Assembly: GCF_000412185.1 (NCBI RefSeq)
Contig: NZ_ASJA01000007.1
Location: 1 to 64,000, forward strand
Length of the DNA: 64,000 nt
Source of the DNA: Euryhalocaulis caribicus
Lineage (GTDB): Bacteria; Pseudomonadota; Alphaproteobacteria; Caulobacterales; Maricaulaceae
Direction: 5' to 3'
Translations under genes and position numbers: made by a program
Part shown: piece by piece, positions 8,116 to 17,300 of the stretch
Numbering within the stretch: the stretch's first letter is position 1
Layout of the letters: each line of letters opens with the position of its first letter
The notes under the pieces: model-generated
What the model saw: only the letters and a program-made list of their open reading frames with translations
Database searches by the model: none
What the model was told of the DNA's origin: nothing

Positions 8116-10644
8116 ATGAGCGTAACGAAAATTCTTTTGCGCATCGGTTTGATCGGCGGGATTGCTGCGGTCGTCCTGGGGCTGGTGGTGCTGGCCGCGG
8201 CCGGAATCTATGTGATCCGGGTTACGGACGATCTGCCGGACTATGCGCAGCTGGCCGATTACGAGCCCCCGGTGATGAGCCGCGTGCACGCCGCGGACGG
8301 TACGCTGATCGCCGAATATGCGCGCGAACATCGCGCCTTCGTTCCCATCGACGCGGTGCCGCCGAAAGTGATCGAGGCGTTCATTTCGGCCGAGGACAAG
8401 AATTTCTACCGTCATGGCGGGCTGGACTATGCCGGCATCATCCGCGCCGCGATGGCGAACGTGCAAAACGTCATGGACGACGACCGGCTGGAGGGCGCGT
8501 CCACGATCACACAACAGGTCGCCAAGAACTTCCTGCTGACCAATGACCAGCGGGTATCCCGCAAGGTGCGCGAGATGGTTCTGGCCCGGCGCATGGAGCG
8601 CGCCTTCGGCAAGGACAAGATCCTCGAGCTTTACCTGAACGAGATTTATCTGGGGAACCGGTCCTATGGCGTGGCCGCGGCGGCGCTGAACTATTACGGC
8701 AAGCCGCTGGACGAATTGACGCTGGCCGAAACCGCCTATCTGGCGGCGTTGCCCAAGGCCCCCAGCAACTACCATCCGCAGCGCCACACCGAACGCGCGA
8801 TTGCCCGCCGCAACTGGGTGATCGACCGCATGCGCGCGAATAATTATGTCAGCCGCTCCGAAGCGCAGACGGCGAAGAAGGAACCGCTTGAGGTCGCGCC
8901 GGGCCGCTTTGGCGTCATTGACGATGACGCGCAATATTTCGCGGAGGAAGTGCGCCGCTCCCTGATCAGCATGTATGACGAGGACCGTCTTTATGATGGC
9001 GGTCTTTCGGTTCGTACGACCCTGAATATGGACCTGCAGCGCGCCGCGCGGGACGCCCTGCGCAAGGGGCTTATTTCCTATGACCGCCGGCATGGCTATC
9101 GCGGCGCGTTCGCGACGCTGGACCTTGACGCTGTCGACTGGCGCGAGGCCCTGCCGGAGGTCGAGGCGCTGCCGGATCTGGGCGACTGGGTCGCCGCGGT
9201 GGTGCTCGGCGTGGAAAGCCGCAGCGCGGAAATCGGCTTTGTTGACGGTTCGACCGGCAGCCTGGACTTCGAGGCTTCCCGCTGGGCGCGCCCGGCGCGC
9301 GATAACGCCCGCGTCGGCGCCGCGCCATCAAACATGGGCGACATCGTTTCCGCCGGCGACGTGATTTATGTCGCGCCGATGGAGGAAGGGGACAGCTACG
9401 CCCTGCAACAGGTTCCGGAGGTGAACGGCGCCTTTATGGCGATGGACCCGCATACCGGACGGGTGCGCGCTCTCGTGGGCGGTTTCAGTTTCGCCCATAA
9501 CGAATTCAACCGGGCGACGCAGGCCTCCCGCCAGCCCGGATCGTCCTTCAAGCCGATCGTCTATGCGACGGCGCTGGATAATGGCTTCACCCCCTCGACA
9601 GTGGTGCTGGACGCGCCATTCGTGGCGCGCGGGGGCGACGGGAAAATCTACCGGCCGTCCAACTATTCCGGCCGCTCCTACGGCCCCAGCACGCTCCGGC
9701 GCGGCATCGAGATGTCGCGGAACCAGATGACCGTGCGCCTGGCCAACAAGGTCAGCATGGATCCGATTGTCCGGTACGCGGAGAATTTCGGCGTGGCGGA
9801 GGAGGGGCAATATGTCCCCACGCTGGCGATCTCGCTGGGCGCGGGGGAGACGACGCTCTGGCGCATGATTGGCGCTTACGGCGTGTTCGCCAATGGCGGG
9901 CAGAAAGTTGTCCCGACCGTGATCGACCGAATTCAGGACCGCTACGGAAACACCATTTACCGTCACGATCCGCGCGTCTGCGAGGGCTGTGAGGCGCAGG
10001 AATGGGACGGACAGGACGAACCGGAATTGCTGGATCCGCGTGAGCAGGTGATTGACCCGGTTGTGGCCTATCAGATCACCTCCATGCTGGAAGGCGTGGT
10101 GGAGCGCGGCACGGCGGCGCGGGCGGTCGGCGCGAAGGTGGACTTCACCCTGGCCGGCAAGACGGGCACGACCAATGATTTCAAGGACGCCTGGTTTGTC
10201 GGCTTCGCGCCGGATCTGGTCGCCGGCGTCTATGTCGGCTTCGATCAGCCGCAGACACTGGGCTATGGCGAGGCGGGCGGCGTTGTCGCCGCGCCGATCT
10301 TTGCCGACTTCATGGCCGAGGCCCTGAAAGGGGAAACCAGCGTTCCGTTCCGCGTGCCGTCCGGCGCGCGTCTGGTGCCGATCAACCCGCGCAGCGGCGC
10401 CCGCATGGCGTTCAATGCGCCGGGATCTATTCTGGAGCCCTTCAAACCGGGCACGGAACCGCGTCAGCGTCAGGCGACCCGCAGCAATATCCGCCTGCCG
10501 GGCATGAACGATTTCGGATCCTCCGGCATCGGCATTGCCGGCGCGGACGGACAGTCCTCGGTCGCGGTGGACGGGGTTATCGGCGCGGATGAGGAAGAGT
10601 CGGAAGACGACGAATCCGAGGATACGCTGGGCGGCGTCTATTGA
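8116..10644 (+). CDS. mrcA: Penicillin-binding protein 1A, bifunctional
   Basis: Bifunctional peptidoglycan glycosyltransferase/transpeptidase of the inner membrane. The start at 8116 is preferred because GGAGCGGG precedes it; an in-frame ATG at 8086 has no ribosome site. One membrane helix spans about residues 5-30. The GT51 domain has the catalytic Glu in the SAEDKNFYRHGG motif (E93). The transpeptidase has S476-x-x-K479 (SSFK), an SRN motif and K682-T-G. An OB-like insert lies between the domains. The C-terminal 30 residues are strongly acidic. 842 residues, normal for the family. Confidence 0.95.
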   Translation: MSVTKILLRIGLIGGIAAVVLGLVVLAAAGIYVIRVTDDLPDYAQLADYEPPVMSRVHAADGTLIAEYAREHRAFVPIDAVPPKVIEAFISAEDKNFYRHGGLDYAGIIRAAMANVQNVMDDDRLEGASTITQQVAKNFLLTNDQRVSRKVREMVLARRMERAFGKDKILELYLNEIYLGNRSYGVAAAALNYYGKPLDELTLAETAYLAALPKAPSNYHPQRHTERAIARRNWVIDRMRANNYVSRSEAQTAKKEPLEVAPGRFGVIDDDAQYFAEEVRRSLISMYDEDRLYDGGLSVRTTLNMDLQRAARDALRKGLISYDRRHGYRGAFATLDLDAVDWREALPEVEALPDLGDWVAAVVLGVESRSAEIGFVDGSTGSLDFEASRWARPARDNARVGAAPSNMGDIVSAGDVIYVAPMEEGDSYALQQVPEVNGAFMAMDPHTGRVRALVGGFSFAHNEFNRATQASRQPGSSFKPIVYATALDNGFTPSTVVLDAPFVARGGDGKIYRPSNYSGRSYGPSTLRRGIEMSRNQMTVRLANKVSMDPIVRYAENFGVAEEGQYVPTLAISLGAGETTLWRMIGAYGVFANGGQKVVPTVIDRIQDRYGNTIYRHDPRVCEGCEAQEWDGQDEPELLDPREQVIDPVVAYQITSMLEGVVERGTAARAVGAKVDFTLAGKTGTTNDFKDAWFVGFAPDLVAGVYVGFDQPQTLGYGEAGGVVAAPIFADFMAEALKGETSVPFRVPSGARLVPINPRSGARMAFNAPGSILEPFKPGTEPRQRQATRSNIRLPGMNDFGSSGIGIAGADGQSSVAVDGVIGADEEESEDDESEDTLGGVY

Positions 10645-10717
10645 CGCGCCGGAGCCGTTGCGTAACCAGATAACAAGCTGATCATCCCGTATTTCATGCA
10701 GTAAGGGAGCGTCGTTC

Positions 10718-11846
10718 GTGCGCGCCGATATCGAATCCGCATCTGAAGAAATCCAGCAGTCGGTTGAACTGCTGAGGAGGCGTCTTTGACTGGGAGAAAT
10801 CCCTGCGCCAACTGGACGAGCTGAACGCCCGGTCCGAAGACCCTGATATCTGGAACAAGCCGGACGAAGCCCAGAAGCTGATGCGCGAGCGCAACCGGCT
10901 GGATTCCGCGGTCAGTGCGGTCCGCAGTATTTCGGAAGAGCTGGAAGCCACGCTGGAAATTGCAGAACTGGCGGACGCCGAAGGCGATTCCGACATGCTG
11001 GACGAGGCGGCGGAGGCGTTGGCGAAGCTCTCCAAACGCGCCGCCGACGCGGAGCTGGAGGCGCTGCTATCGGGCGAGGCTGACGCCAATAACGCCTTTG
11101 TGGAAATTCATGCGGGCGCCGGCGGCACGGAAAGCCAGGACTGGGCCAACATGTTGCTGCGCATGTATTTGCGCTGGGCCCAGTCGCGCGGGTTCTCGAC
11201 GGAGCTGATCGAGGAGAATTCCGGCGAGGAGGCGGGCATCAAGTCCGCGACCGTACTGGTCAAGGGCGAGAACGCCTATGGCTGGCTGAAGACCGAATCC
11301 GGGGTGCATCGGCTGGTGCGGATTTCGCCCTTCGATTCCAGCGCGCGGCGGCACACCAGTTTCGCCAGTGTCTGGATCTATCCAAAAATCGACGAAACGA
11401 TCGAGATCGAAATTGAAGACAAGGATGTCCGCACGGACACCTATCGCGCGTCAGGCGCGGGCGGACAGCACGTCAACAAGACCGATTCCGCGGTTCGTCT
11501 GACCCATACTCCGACAGGCATCGTTGTGCAGTGCCAGAATGACCGGTCACAGCACAAGAACCGCGCAACGGCGTGGGACATGCTGCGCGCCCGGCTCTAC
11601 GAACTGGAATTGCAGAAGCGCGAGGAAGAAGCCGAAGCCGAGGCTGCGTCCAAGACGGAGATCGGCTGGGGCCGGCAGATCCGCTCTTATGTTCTGCAGC
11701 CTTATCAGATGGTGAAGGATCTGCGGACGGGCGTGGAAACGTCCGACACGCAAAAAGTTCTGGATGGCGGCCTGGACGAGTTCATGGCCGCCTCCCTGGC
11801 CGAGCGCGTGGCCAAGGACACCGAAGAAGAAACGGGGGCCGCGTAA
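10718..11846 (+). CDS. prfB: Peptide chain release factor 2, made by programmed +1 frameshift
   Basis: Recognises UGA and UAA stop codons and triggers peptide release. Translation starts at GTG 10718, with AGGGAG 8 bases upstream. After 23 codons the frame meets UGA at 10787-10789, and the rest of the protein is in the +1 frame from 10788, giving 375 residues. The downstream frame contains the stop-codon recognition motif SPF (in RISPFDSS) and the GGQ peptidyl-hydrolysis motif (GAGGQHVNK). It must be annotated as a joined coding sequence (10718-10786, 10788-11846); a caller ignoring the shift would begin at the internal ATG 10881 and lose the N-terminus. Confidence 0.97.
10775..10790 (+). promoter_or_regulatory. 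prfB programmed +1 frameshift site
   Basis: The site reads AGGAGG CGT CTT TGA C. An internal Shine-Dalgarno-like AGGAGG precedes a CUU slip codon and an in-frame UGA followed by C, the weak termination context. This is the classic autoregulatory site: when RF2 is scarce the ribosome pauses at UGA, slips from CUU to UUU and makes more RF2. Sequence and spacing agree with the E. coli element, which has CUU UGA C as here. Confidence 0.95.
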
Positions 11847-11859
11847 CCGCGACCCCCGT
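11832..11859 (+). terminator. Candidate terminator at the prfB end
   Basis: The inverted repeat ACGGGGG...CCCCCGT (7 bp, extended by CGCG/CGCG inside) spans the prfB stop and is followed by an AT-rich stretch with TTTTATTTT. It lies between the convergent prfB and bactofilin genes. A second small repeat (CAGAAA...TTTCTG) follows and could serve the other strand. The T-run is not immediately after the stem, hence moderate confidence. Confidence 0.5.
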
Positions 11860-11888
11860 AATTCAGAAATTTTATTTTCTGCCGCTTC

Positions 11889-12470
11889 CTAGCTACCCGT
11901 TTTCAGGCCTTCCTGCGAGGAAGAGCTGGAAGATCCGGAGCTGCTGGACGGCGCATTCGCCGGCCGCGGCTGCTGCTGCGACGCGCCGTTAGACGATGAC
12001 GGCGAAGCCGAGGACGAAGACTGGGATTGCGAAGCGGCGGGCTTGCCGGCCTTGCCGCCAATCGGATCTTCGGCGCGGCGGCAATTGCCTTCGAAATAGG
12101 CGCCGCTTTCGATCGCCAGCGTCGAATGGATGATGTCGCCTTCAATGCGCGCGGTGGAGGCCAGTTGTACATGGCGCGCGCGGACGCTGCCGGAAACATG
12201 GCCGCGGATCAGGGCGGTTTCGGCTTCAACTTCGCCTTTCACGGCGGCGTGTTCGCCAACGGTCAGCGAACCGGCGCGGACATCGCCCTCGACGGCGCCG
12301 TCCAGTTGAATTTCGCCTTCTGATTGAATTGAGCCATTGATCGCGATGTCAGGGCCCAGAATGGACGGACCCACGGATTTCGCGCTGCGGCGTTGCTGGG
12401 GGGCTGCGCTCGTGACGGCGTCCATTTCGAATTCCTCGTCTTTGTCTTTAGCTTTGCTGAACATACTCAC
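11889..12470 (-). CDS. Bactofilin (BacA-type polymer-forming cytoskeletal protein)
   Basis: A right-handed beta-helix protein that self-assembles, without nucleotide, into membrane-bound polymers. The core (about 35-140) shows the repeating Gly/Val/hydrophobic pattern (GSIQSEGEIQLDGAVEGDVRAG and on). The N-terminus MSMFSKAKDK may act as the membrane-targeting segment; the C-terminus (about 145-193) is a disordered Ser/Gln/Pro tail. The start overlaps the end of the upstream M23 peptidase gene by 23 bases, so the two are translationally linked. In Hyphomonas, BacA and its M23 partner LmdC are known to direct stalk and bud shape; the same pairing suggests that role here. Confidence 0.93.
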   Translation of the reverse strand: MSMFSKAKDKDEEFEMDAVTSAAPQQRRSAKSVGPSILGPDIAINGSIQSEGEIQLDGAVEGDVRAGSLTVGEHAAVKGEVEAETALIRGHVSGSVRARHVQLASTARIEGDIIHSTLAIESGAYFEGNCRRAEDPIGGKAGKPAASQSQSSSSASPSSSNGASQQQPRPANAPSSSSGSSSSSSQEGLKTGS

Positions 12471-13662
12471 CCGCTTTCAGGAACTTGCTCGGATCGTAGA
12501 CCTTGCCCTTGAACCATACCTCATAATGGAGGTGGGTGCCCGAACTTCTGCCAGTTGATCCCATCAGGCCGATCGAGTCGCCGGTGACGACTTTCGCGCC
12601 CTTTTTAACCGTGATTTGCGACAGGTGAGCATAACGAGTCTTGAAGCCGTGGCCGTGATCCACTTCCACGACGCGGCCATATCCGCCTTTCCATCCGGCA
12701 AAACTGACCGTGCCCGCCGCGGTGGAAACGACCGGCGCGCGGTAATAGGCGGCCATGTCCAGGCCGGTGTGATACGCCGCGTGACGGGTGAACGGATCAA
12801 CGCGGGAGCCGAAGCTGCTGGTCCGGCGCGTCTTGGCGCCCACCGGGTTGCCGATCGGGGCGGAGGCGAGCGTCAGCTCCATCTCTTCCGCTTCGGCAAT
12901 GCGCGCGGCAACACGCGCCACGCGGTCATTGAACATGGAGTCTGTTGAGCCGAAGAGACCCTCATTGGCCATTTCAATATAAGGCCCGCCCAGTTCCAGT
13001 TCTTCGCCGCCATTGAGGTCCGACAGGCGCAGACCGGTCAGGCGCACAGCTTCGCGCACGGTTTCAATGCGGGCTTCTGCCTTGGTCTCGGCGACCGCCA
13101 TCAGGCGGTCCTGTTCAGCTTCCAGAGCGGTCAGGCGCGCATTGACGCCATTGGAAGCAAAGTCGCGCGCGGGCGCCTCGCCGGCTTCCGAAAGCACGCG
13201 CGACTGGCGCGGCGTCGCATCGCCCGCGACGGAAGCCATCATGACGCGTCCGCTATTGGCGTCCGCGATTGCGGTTTCGCTGGTGTGATCCAGGAGCTGT
13301 TTCAGCGTGGAGTGACGGCGCTCCAGATTGGCCGCTAGCTGTTGAAACTCGACTGTGCGGGTTTGCAGCAGATTGCGCGCTGAAACTTCACGCGAACGCG
13401 CTTCCTGCAGAAGCCGTTCATAGTGAGCCACCTTGTAGGCGTTCGCGCGATCATGCGCGCTGATCACATAACCCCGCAGAAAGACCGATGCGGTTCCATA
13501 TAGAAGCCACATCGCCACGATGAGCACGCTTGCCGCGGCGGCAAGCTGAAGCTTCGTGCCGATGGAGATATATGAAACCCGCCCCTCGGTGCGGTGATAG
13601 ATCTGCCGTTCTGGAAAAATACGCGCGATTGTCTCGCGCAGCTGCTGCCAGAGACGCATCAT
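12448..13662 (-). CDS. Membrane-anchored M23 peptidoglycan endopeptidase (LmdC-like)
   Basis: A DD-endopeptidase candidate of LytM type. The start at 13662 gives a cytoplasmic N-terminus with a basic segment, one membrane helix (about 39-60), then a long periplasmic coiled coil (about 70-190). The M23 domain starts near residue 278: zinc ligands H298 and D302 (HTGLD) and H379 (HLHYE), with the catalytic-type H346 in RYAHL. All key residues are present, so it should be active, unlike LytM pseudo-enzymes. It overlaps the bactofilin gene, matching the lmdC-bacA order known in Hyphomonas. The short cytoplasmic N-terminus is the likely bactofilin contact (inference). Confidence 0.88.
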   Translation of the reverse strand: MMRLWQQLRETIARIFPERQIYHRTEGRVSYISIGTKLQLAAAASVLIVAMWLLYGTASVFLRGYVISAHDRANAYKVAHYERLLQEARSREVSARNLLQTRTVEFQQLAANLERRHSTLKQLLDHTSETAIADANSGRVMMASVAGDATPRQSRVLSEAGEAPARDFASNGVNARLTALEAEQDRLMAVAETKAEARIETVREAVRLTGLRLSDLNGGEELELGGPYIEMANEGLFGSTDSMFNDRVARVAARIAEAEEMELTLASAPIGNPVGAKTRRTSSFGSRVDPFTRHAAYHTGLDMAAYYRAPVVSTAAGTVSFAGWKGGYGRVVEVDHGHGFKTRYAHLSQITVKKGAKVVTGDSIGLMGSTGRSSGTHLHYEVWFKGKVYDPSKFLKAGEYVQQS

Positions 13663-13795
13663 CTCAAGTCTGTCCCGCCTAGTTAACCCCTTCGCGGGCG
13701 CATAACACCTGATCACGTCCAGCAATTCAAGTGCATGCGCGTATTAGGCGATGAGATTGTAATCTAGCCGTTAACCAAAGGTGTGTTTTGCCGCG

Positions 13796-13804
13796 ATTAT
13801 AGCA
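13796..13804 (-). promoter_or_regulatory. Extended -10 promoter for the M23-bactofilin pair
   Basis: On the minus strand the sequence reads TGCTATAAT, a perfect -10 with the extended TGn. No clear -35 lies 16-18 bases upstream, which extended -10 promoters can do without. The predicted transcript would begin near 13789 and carry a leader of about 125 bases. Two GTTAAC sequences (13684-13689 and 13770-13775) resemble CtrA half sites, but no full TTAA-N7-TTAA is present. Confidence 0.5.
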
Positions 13805-13827
13805 GTAAAGACGGGCGCTTCTCCGCT

Positions 13828-14301
13828 TTAACCGGTCGCCTTGGCCGCTTCCAGGACAGCTTCGACATGTCCGGGAACGCGCACCTTGCGCCAGGATTCG
13901 ATGATTTTTCCGTCAGGACCGATCAGGAAGGTGGAGCGTTCGACGCCCATGAATTTGCGTCCGTACATGTTTTTTTCTTTCCAGACGCCATAGGCCTCGC
14001 AAACTGCTGTGTCTTCGTCGGCCAGCAAAGTCACGCTCAGCTCATGCTTGGCCTTGAACTTGTCATGCTTGGCGGCTGTGTCGGGCGAAACGCCAAGAAT
14101 GACAGCTCCGGCTTTGCGGAACTGGTCGAGATGTTCTGAAAAGGCGATGGCCTCTTTCGTGCAGCCCGGCGTATCGTCTTTCGGATAGAAATACAGAACG
14201 ACGGTCTGTCCGGAATAATCCTTCAGCGAAACTTCGCCGGATCCGTCACTTGGAAGCGTGAAATCAGGAGCCTTGTCGCCGGTTTGCAGAGCTTGAGTCA
14301 T
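13828..14301 (-). CDS. bcp: Bcp-type thioredoxin-dependent peroxiredoxin
   Basis: Reduces hydrogen peroxide and lipid hydroperoxides in the cytoplasm. The 157 residues have the AhpC/TSA fold, with the peroxidatic Cys in DDTPGCTKEAIAF (about C47). The resolving Cys that E. coli Bcp carries five residues later is replaced here by Ile. Another Cys (TAVCEAYGVW, about residue 99) could resolve instead, or the enzyme may work as a 1-Cys peroxiredoxin. Its start faces the divergent large envelope gene. Confidence 0.92.
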   Translation of the reverse strand: MTQALQTGDKAPDFTLPSDGSGEVSLKDYSGQTVVLYFYPKDDTPGCTKEAIAFSEHLDQFRKAGAVILGVSPDTAAKHDKFKAKHELSVTLLADEDTAVCEAYGVWKEKNMYGRKFMGVERSTFLIGPDGKIIESWRKVRVPGHVEAVLEAAKATG

Positions 14302-14372
14302 GATATTGTCCCTGTGTCCGAGTTCGGGCTGAACATGGTTTGTGACGCCGCGTCCGTCCAGCCGGGGATTTC

Positions 14373-17300
14373 ATGACGCGCCAGGCGACACGATTGGCGC
14401 TGGAGATGGCGGCGCTGGTTTTCATGCTCGCAATTTTCGTTGTGGGCTTTGCGGTTTACCGGCTGTCCGGGGGGCCTGTGGACCTGGAAGTCCTTCGCCC
14501 CAACGCGGAAGAAATCTTCGCTGAGGCATTTGACGGCGAAACGGTCGAGCTGGGTGAAATCCGGTCCGAATGGCGGCCGGAATCCCGCGCCATCGTTGTC
14601 ACGGCCAGGAATGTCACAATCCGGGACGAAACGGGGGAGGTGGTGTCGGTCGCGTCCCGCATCGCCACCGCCTTGCCGGCCGCCTCACTGGCGCAAGGGC
14701 GGTTTGCCCCGCTCTGGGTCGAGGCGGAAGGCGGCGCGTTTGCAGTTGTCCGCCGCCGCGACGGATCCTTTGCATTCGGTCTGGGAACGGCGCGCCGCGC
14801 CGTGAGGGAAGAGGAAGAAACGACGGAGGGCGCGCCCTCGCTCGACTGGCGCGAATTCGAACTTCCGGATGGCGCCGCCAATCTGCGGCGGCTGGCGCTC
14901 AGCGATGTTGTCCTGTTTGTTCAGCTTCGCGATATCGGTCTGAACTGGCGCATCCGGCATGCGTCCCTGGACGCCGACCTGTCGGGCCAGACCCTGTCCG
15001 CGGACCTGGCGGGCGAGCTGCTGCAGGAAAATGGGTACGCGACAATTTCAGCGCTGGTCAGCGCCGACCTCGGCGTGAAACGCATTGCGGCGGAAGGAGT
15101 CGTCTCAGGCTTCAACCCATCGCAATCGGCGCCGCAACGATTGGCCGGCTGGGCCCGTAGCATCGATGCGCCTCTGGATCTCAACTGGCGTCTGGCGACG
15201 GCGCGCGAGGGACGCCTGACGGGCGGGCGGCTGACAGCGCGTCTGGGCGCCGGAGAGGTCGCCATCGCGAGGCAGCGGCGCCCGATAAGCGGCGCGGACC
15301 TGCGCATGCGATACGAGGCCGGCCGGCAGGCAATGGTTCTGGAGGCGCTGCAACTGGAATCCGATGTGCTCAGTCTTCGCGGCGAGGGCGCGGTCACGAA
15401 CCTCTTTTCTGACGGAGACGCGTCTCCGGAAATCGAGCTTTCGCTCGGCGAGTTCGGCCTGGATATGCCGGGTCTGTTCGAAGAGCCGCTTTCATTGACG
15501 GCCATAGAATTTGAGGGCGGTCTGTTTCAAGACGATGTCAGCGGTCTGACCATCGACAGACTCTCTGCGGATCTGGGCGGGTTCTCGCTCGGGCTTCAAG
15601 GCAGCGTGGCCTTCGTTCGGAACGCGGGAGAGTGGGCTTTCTCTAGGCTTTCGCTGGAAGGCGGCACGGAAGGATATGCGTCGCCGCAGGACTTGTTGCG
15701 CTACTGGCCTCTGGATTTTGCCGATGGCGGGCGCGTCTGGATCGCTGAGCACGTCGATGCCGGGCGCATCCATGACGCCGAATTTGAACTGACCATGACC
15801 GATGAGGACGTGGCGCGCGGGCGTCTGAACGAGGACGACATGCGTCTGGCCTTCGCGATGGATCGGGGCGAAGTCAGATATGTCTCGACCATGAGCCCGG
15901 TGACGCAGGCGAGCGGCAGCGCCGTACTGCGCGGAAATTCCTTTTCCCTGGAAATGGATGAAGGACGCATCGGCGAGATGGTGCTGACCGAGGGGCGCGT
16001 TGAGATTCCAAGACTCAAACCCAAAGGCGCGCCAGCCGTTATCGCGGGCGCCGGCCGGGCCACGGCCTCCGATGTTCTGAAATTGCTCGACGAGGAGCCG
16101 CTGGGCTTTCCGTCCGCCTTCGGCATTGATCCGGACTCTGTTCAGGGCGAAGGGGAAATCCGGTTTGAACTGACACGTCCGATGCGCAGCGAGGTGCCGA
16201 TCGAACGTATCGGTTTCGATGTGGAGGCCGATTTTGAGAATGTCTCCGCCCCGACCGGCATTGGCGGGCTTCAGATAACCGACGGCAAAGTTCACCTGGA
16301 AGGCACGCCCTTTGGCCTGATCGCGCGCGGTCCGGGGCGTATCGGGCCGGTCGAGGCCCTGATCTCCTGGGAAGAGCGGTTTGGGGAGCCTGAAGAAATC
16401 CCTTCCACGATCTTCAATGTCGAGGCCGTACTGGATCAGGAGGATTTCGACGCGCTGGGCGTGCCGCTCAGGCAGTTCCTCAATGGGCCGGTCCTGTTTT
16501 CCGCGCGGACCGAGGGCGACGGCCTCGCCATTGAGAAGGGCGCCGCTTCGGTCGATCTTACAAGCGCGGCCATCGGCTCTGCGGGCGATTTCTGGAACAA
16601 GCCTCAGAACAGCCCGGCCGGGGGACGGTTCGAATTCACCAGGAATGATGACGGGTTCCAGATCAGCTCGGCCCGGCTGACCGGCCCCGGCCTGGAAGCC
16701 GCAGGCGCGGCGCGATTTTCCGGCCAGGGCCAGTTGGACAATATCCGTCTGGAAACCGTGCGGCTGGACCAGTTCGCTGACTTTTCCCTCAATCTTTCCC
16801 GGAATGACGCGGTATTCGAACTGGATGTCGAGGGCGATTATCTGGACGCGCGATGGCTGGTTGATCAAATCCTGTCCGATGCCGGCGCCGGGAAACTCGG
16901 GATTCCAGTTTCCGCGGATATCGTTCTCGACCAGGCCGTGATCTCCGACGCCCTGACCGCGGAACAGGTCACGGTTGCGTTTGATCACTCCGGAGAACGG
17001 ATCGAAACGGCCAGCGTTGACGCGCGCGCGGCCGGCGAACCGGTTGCCATCCGGCTTGCGCCGGGGGCGGGCGAGGCCCGAACCCTGTCGGCTTCGGCCC
17101 AGGACGCGGGACTGCTGTTTGAGGCGCTGTTCGGGATTGATCAGGTTCGCGGAGGGCGCTTTACGCTCGATGGGCGGTCCGAGGCCGCCGACGCGCCGTG
17201 GAATTTTGAAGCGCGCGTTGAAGAATTCGATCTGGTTCGCGCGCCGATTCTGGCGCGATTGTTTGCGCTGGCCTCGCTTCAGGGGCTGGCCGACGTTCTG

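Noticed and set aside
13663-13827. A full CtrA binding site before the M23-bactofilin pair
   Set aside because: Only GTTAAC half sites are present; the TTAA-N7-TTAA spacing is not met.
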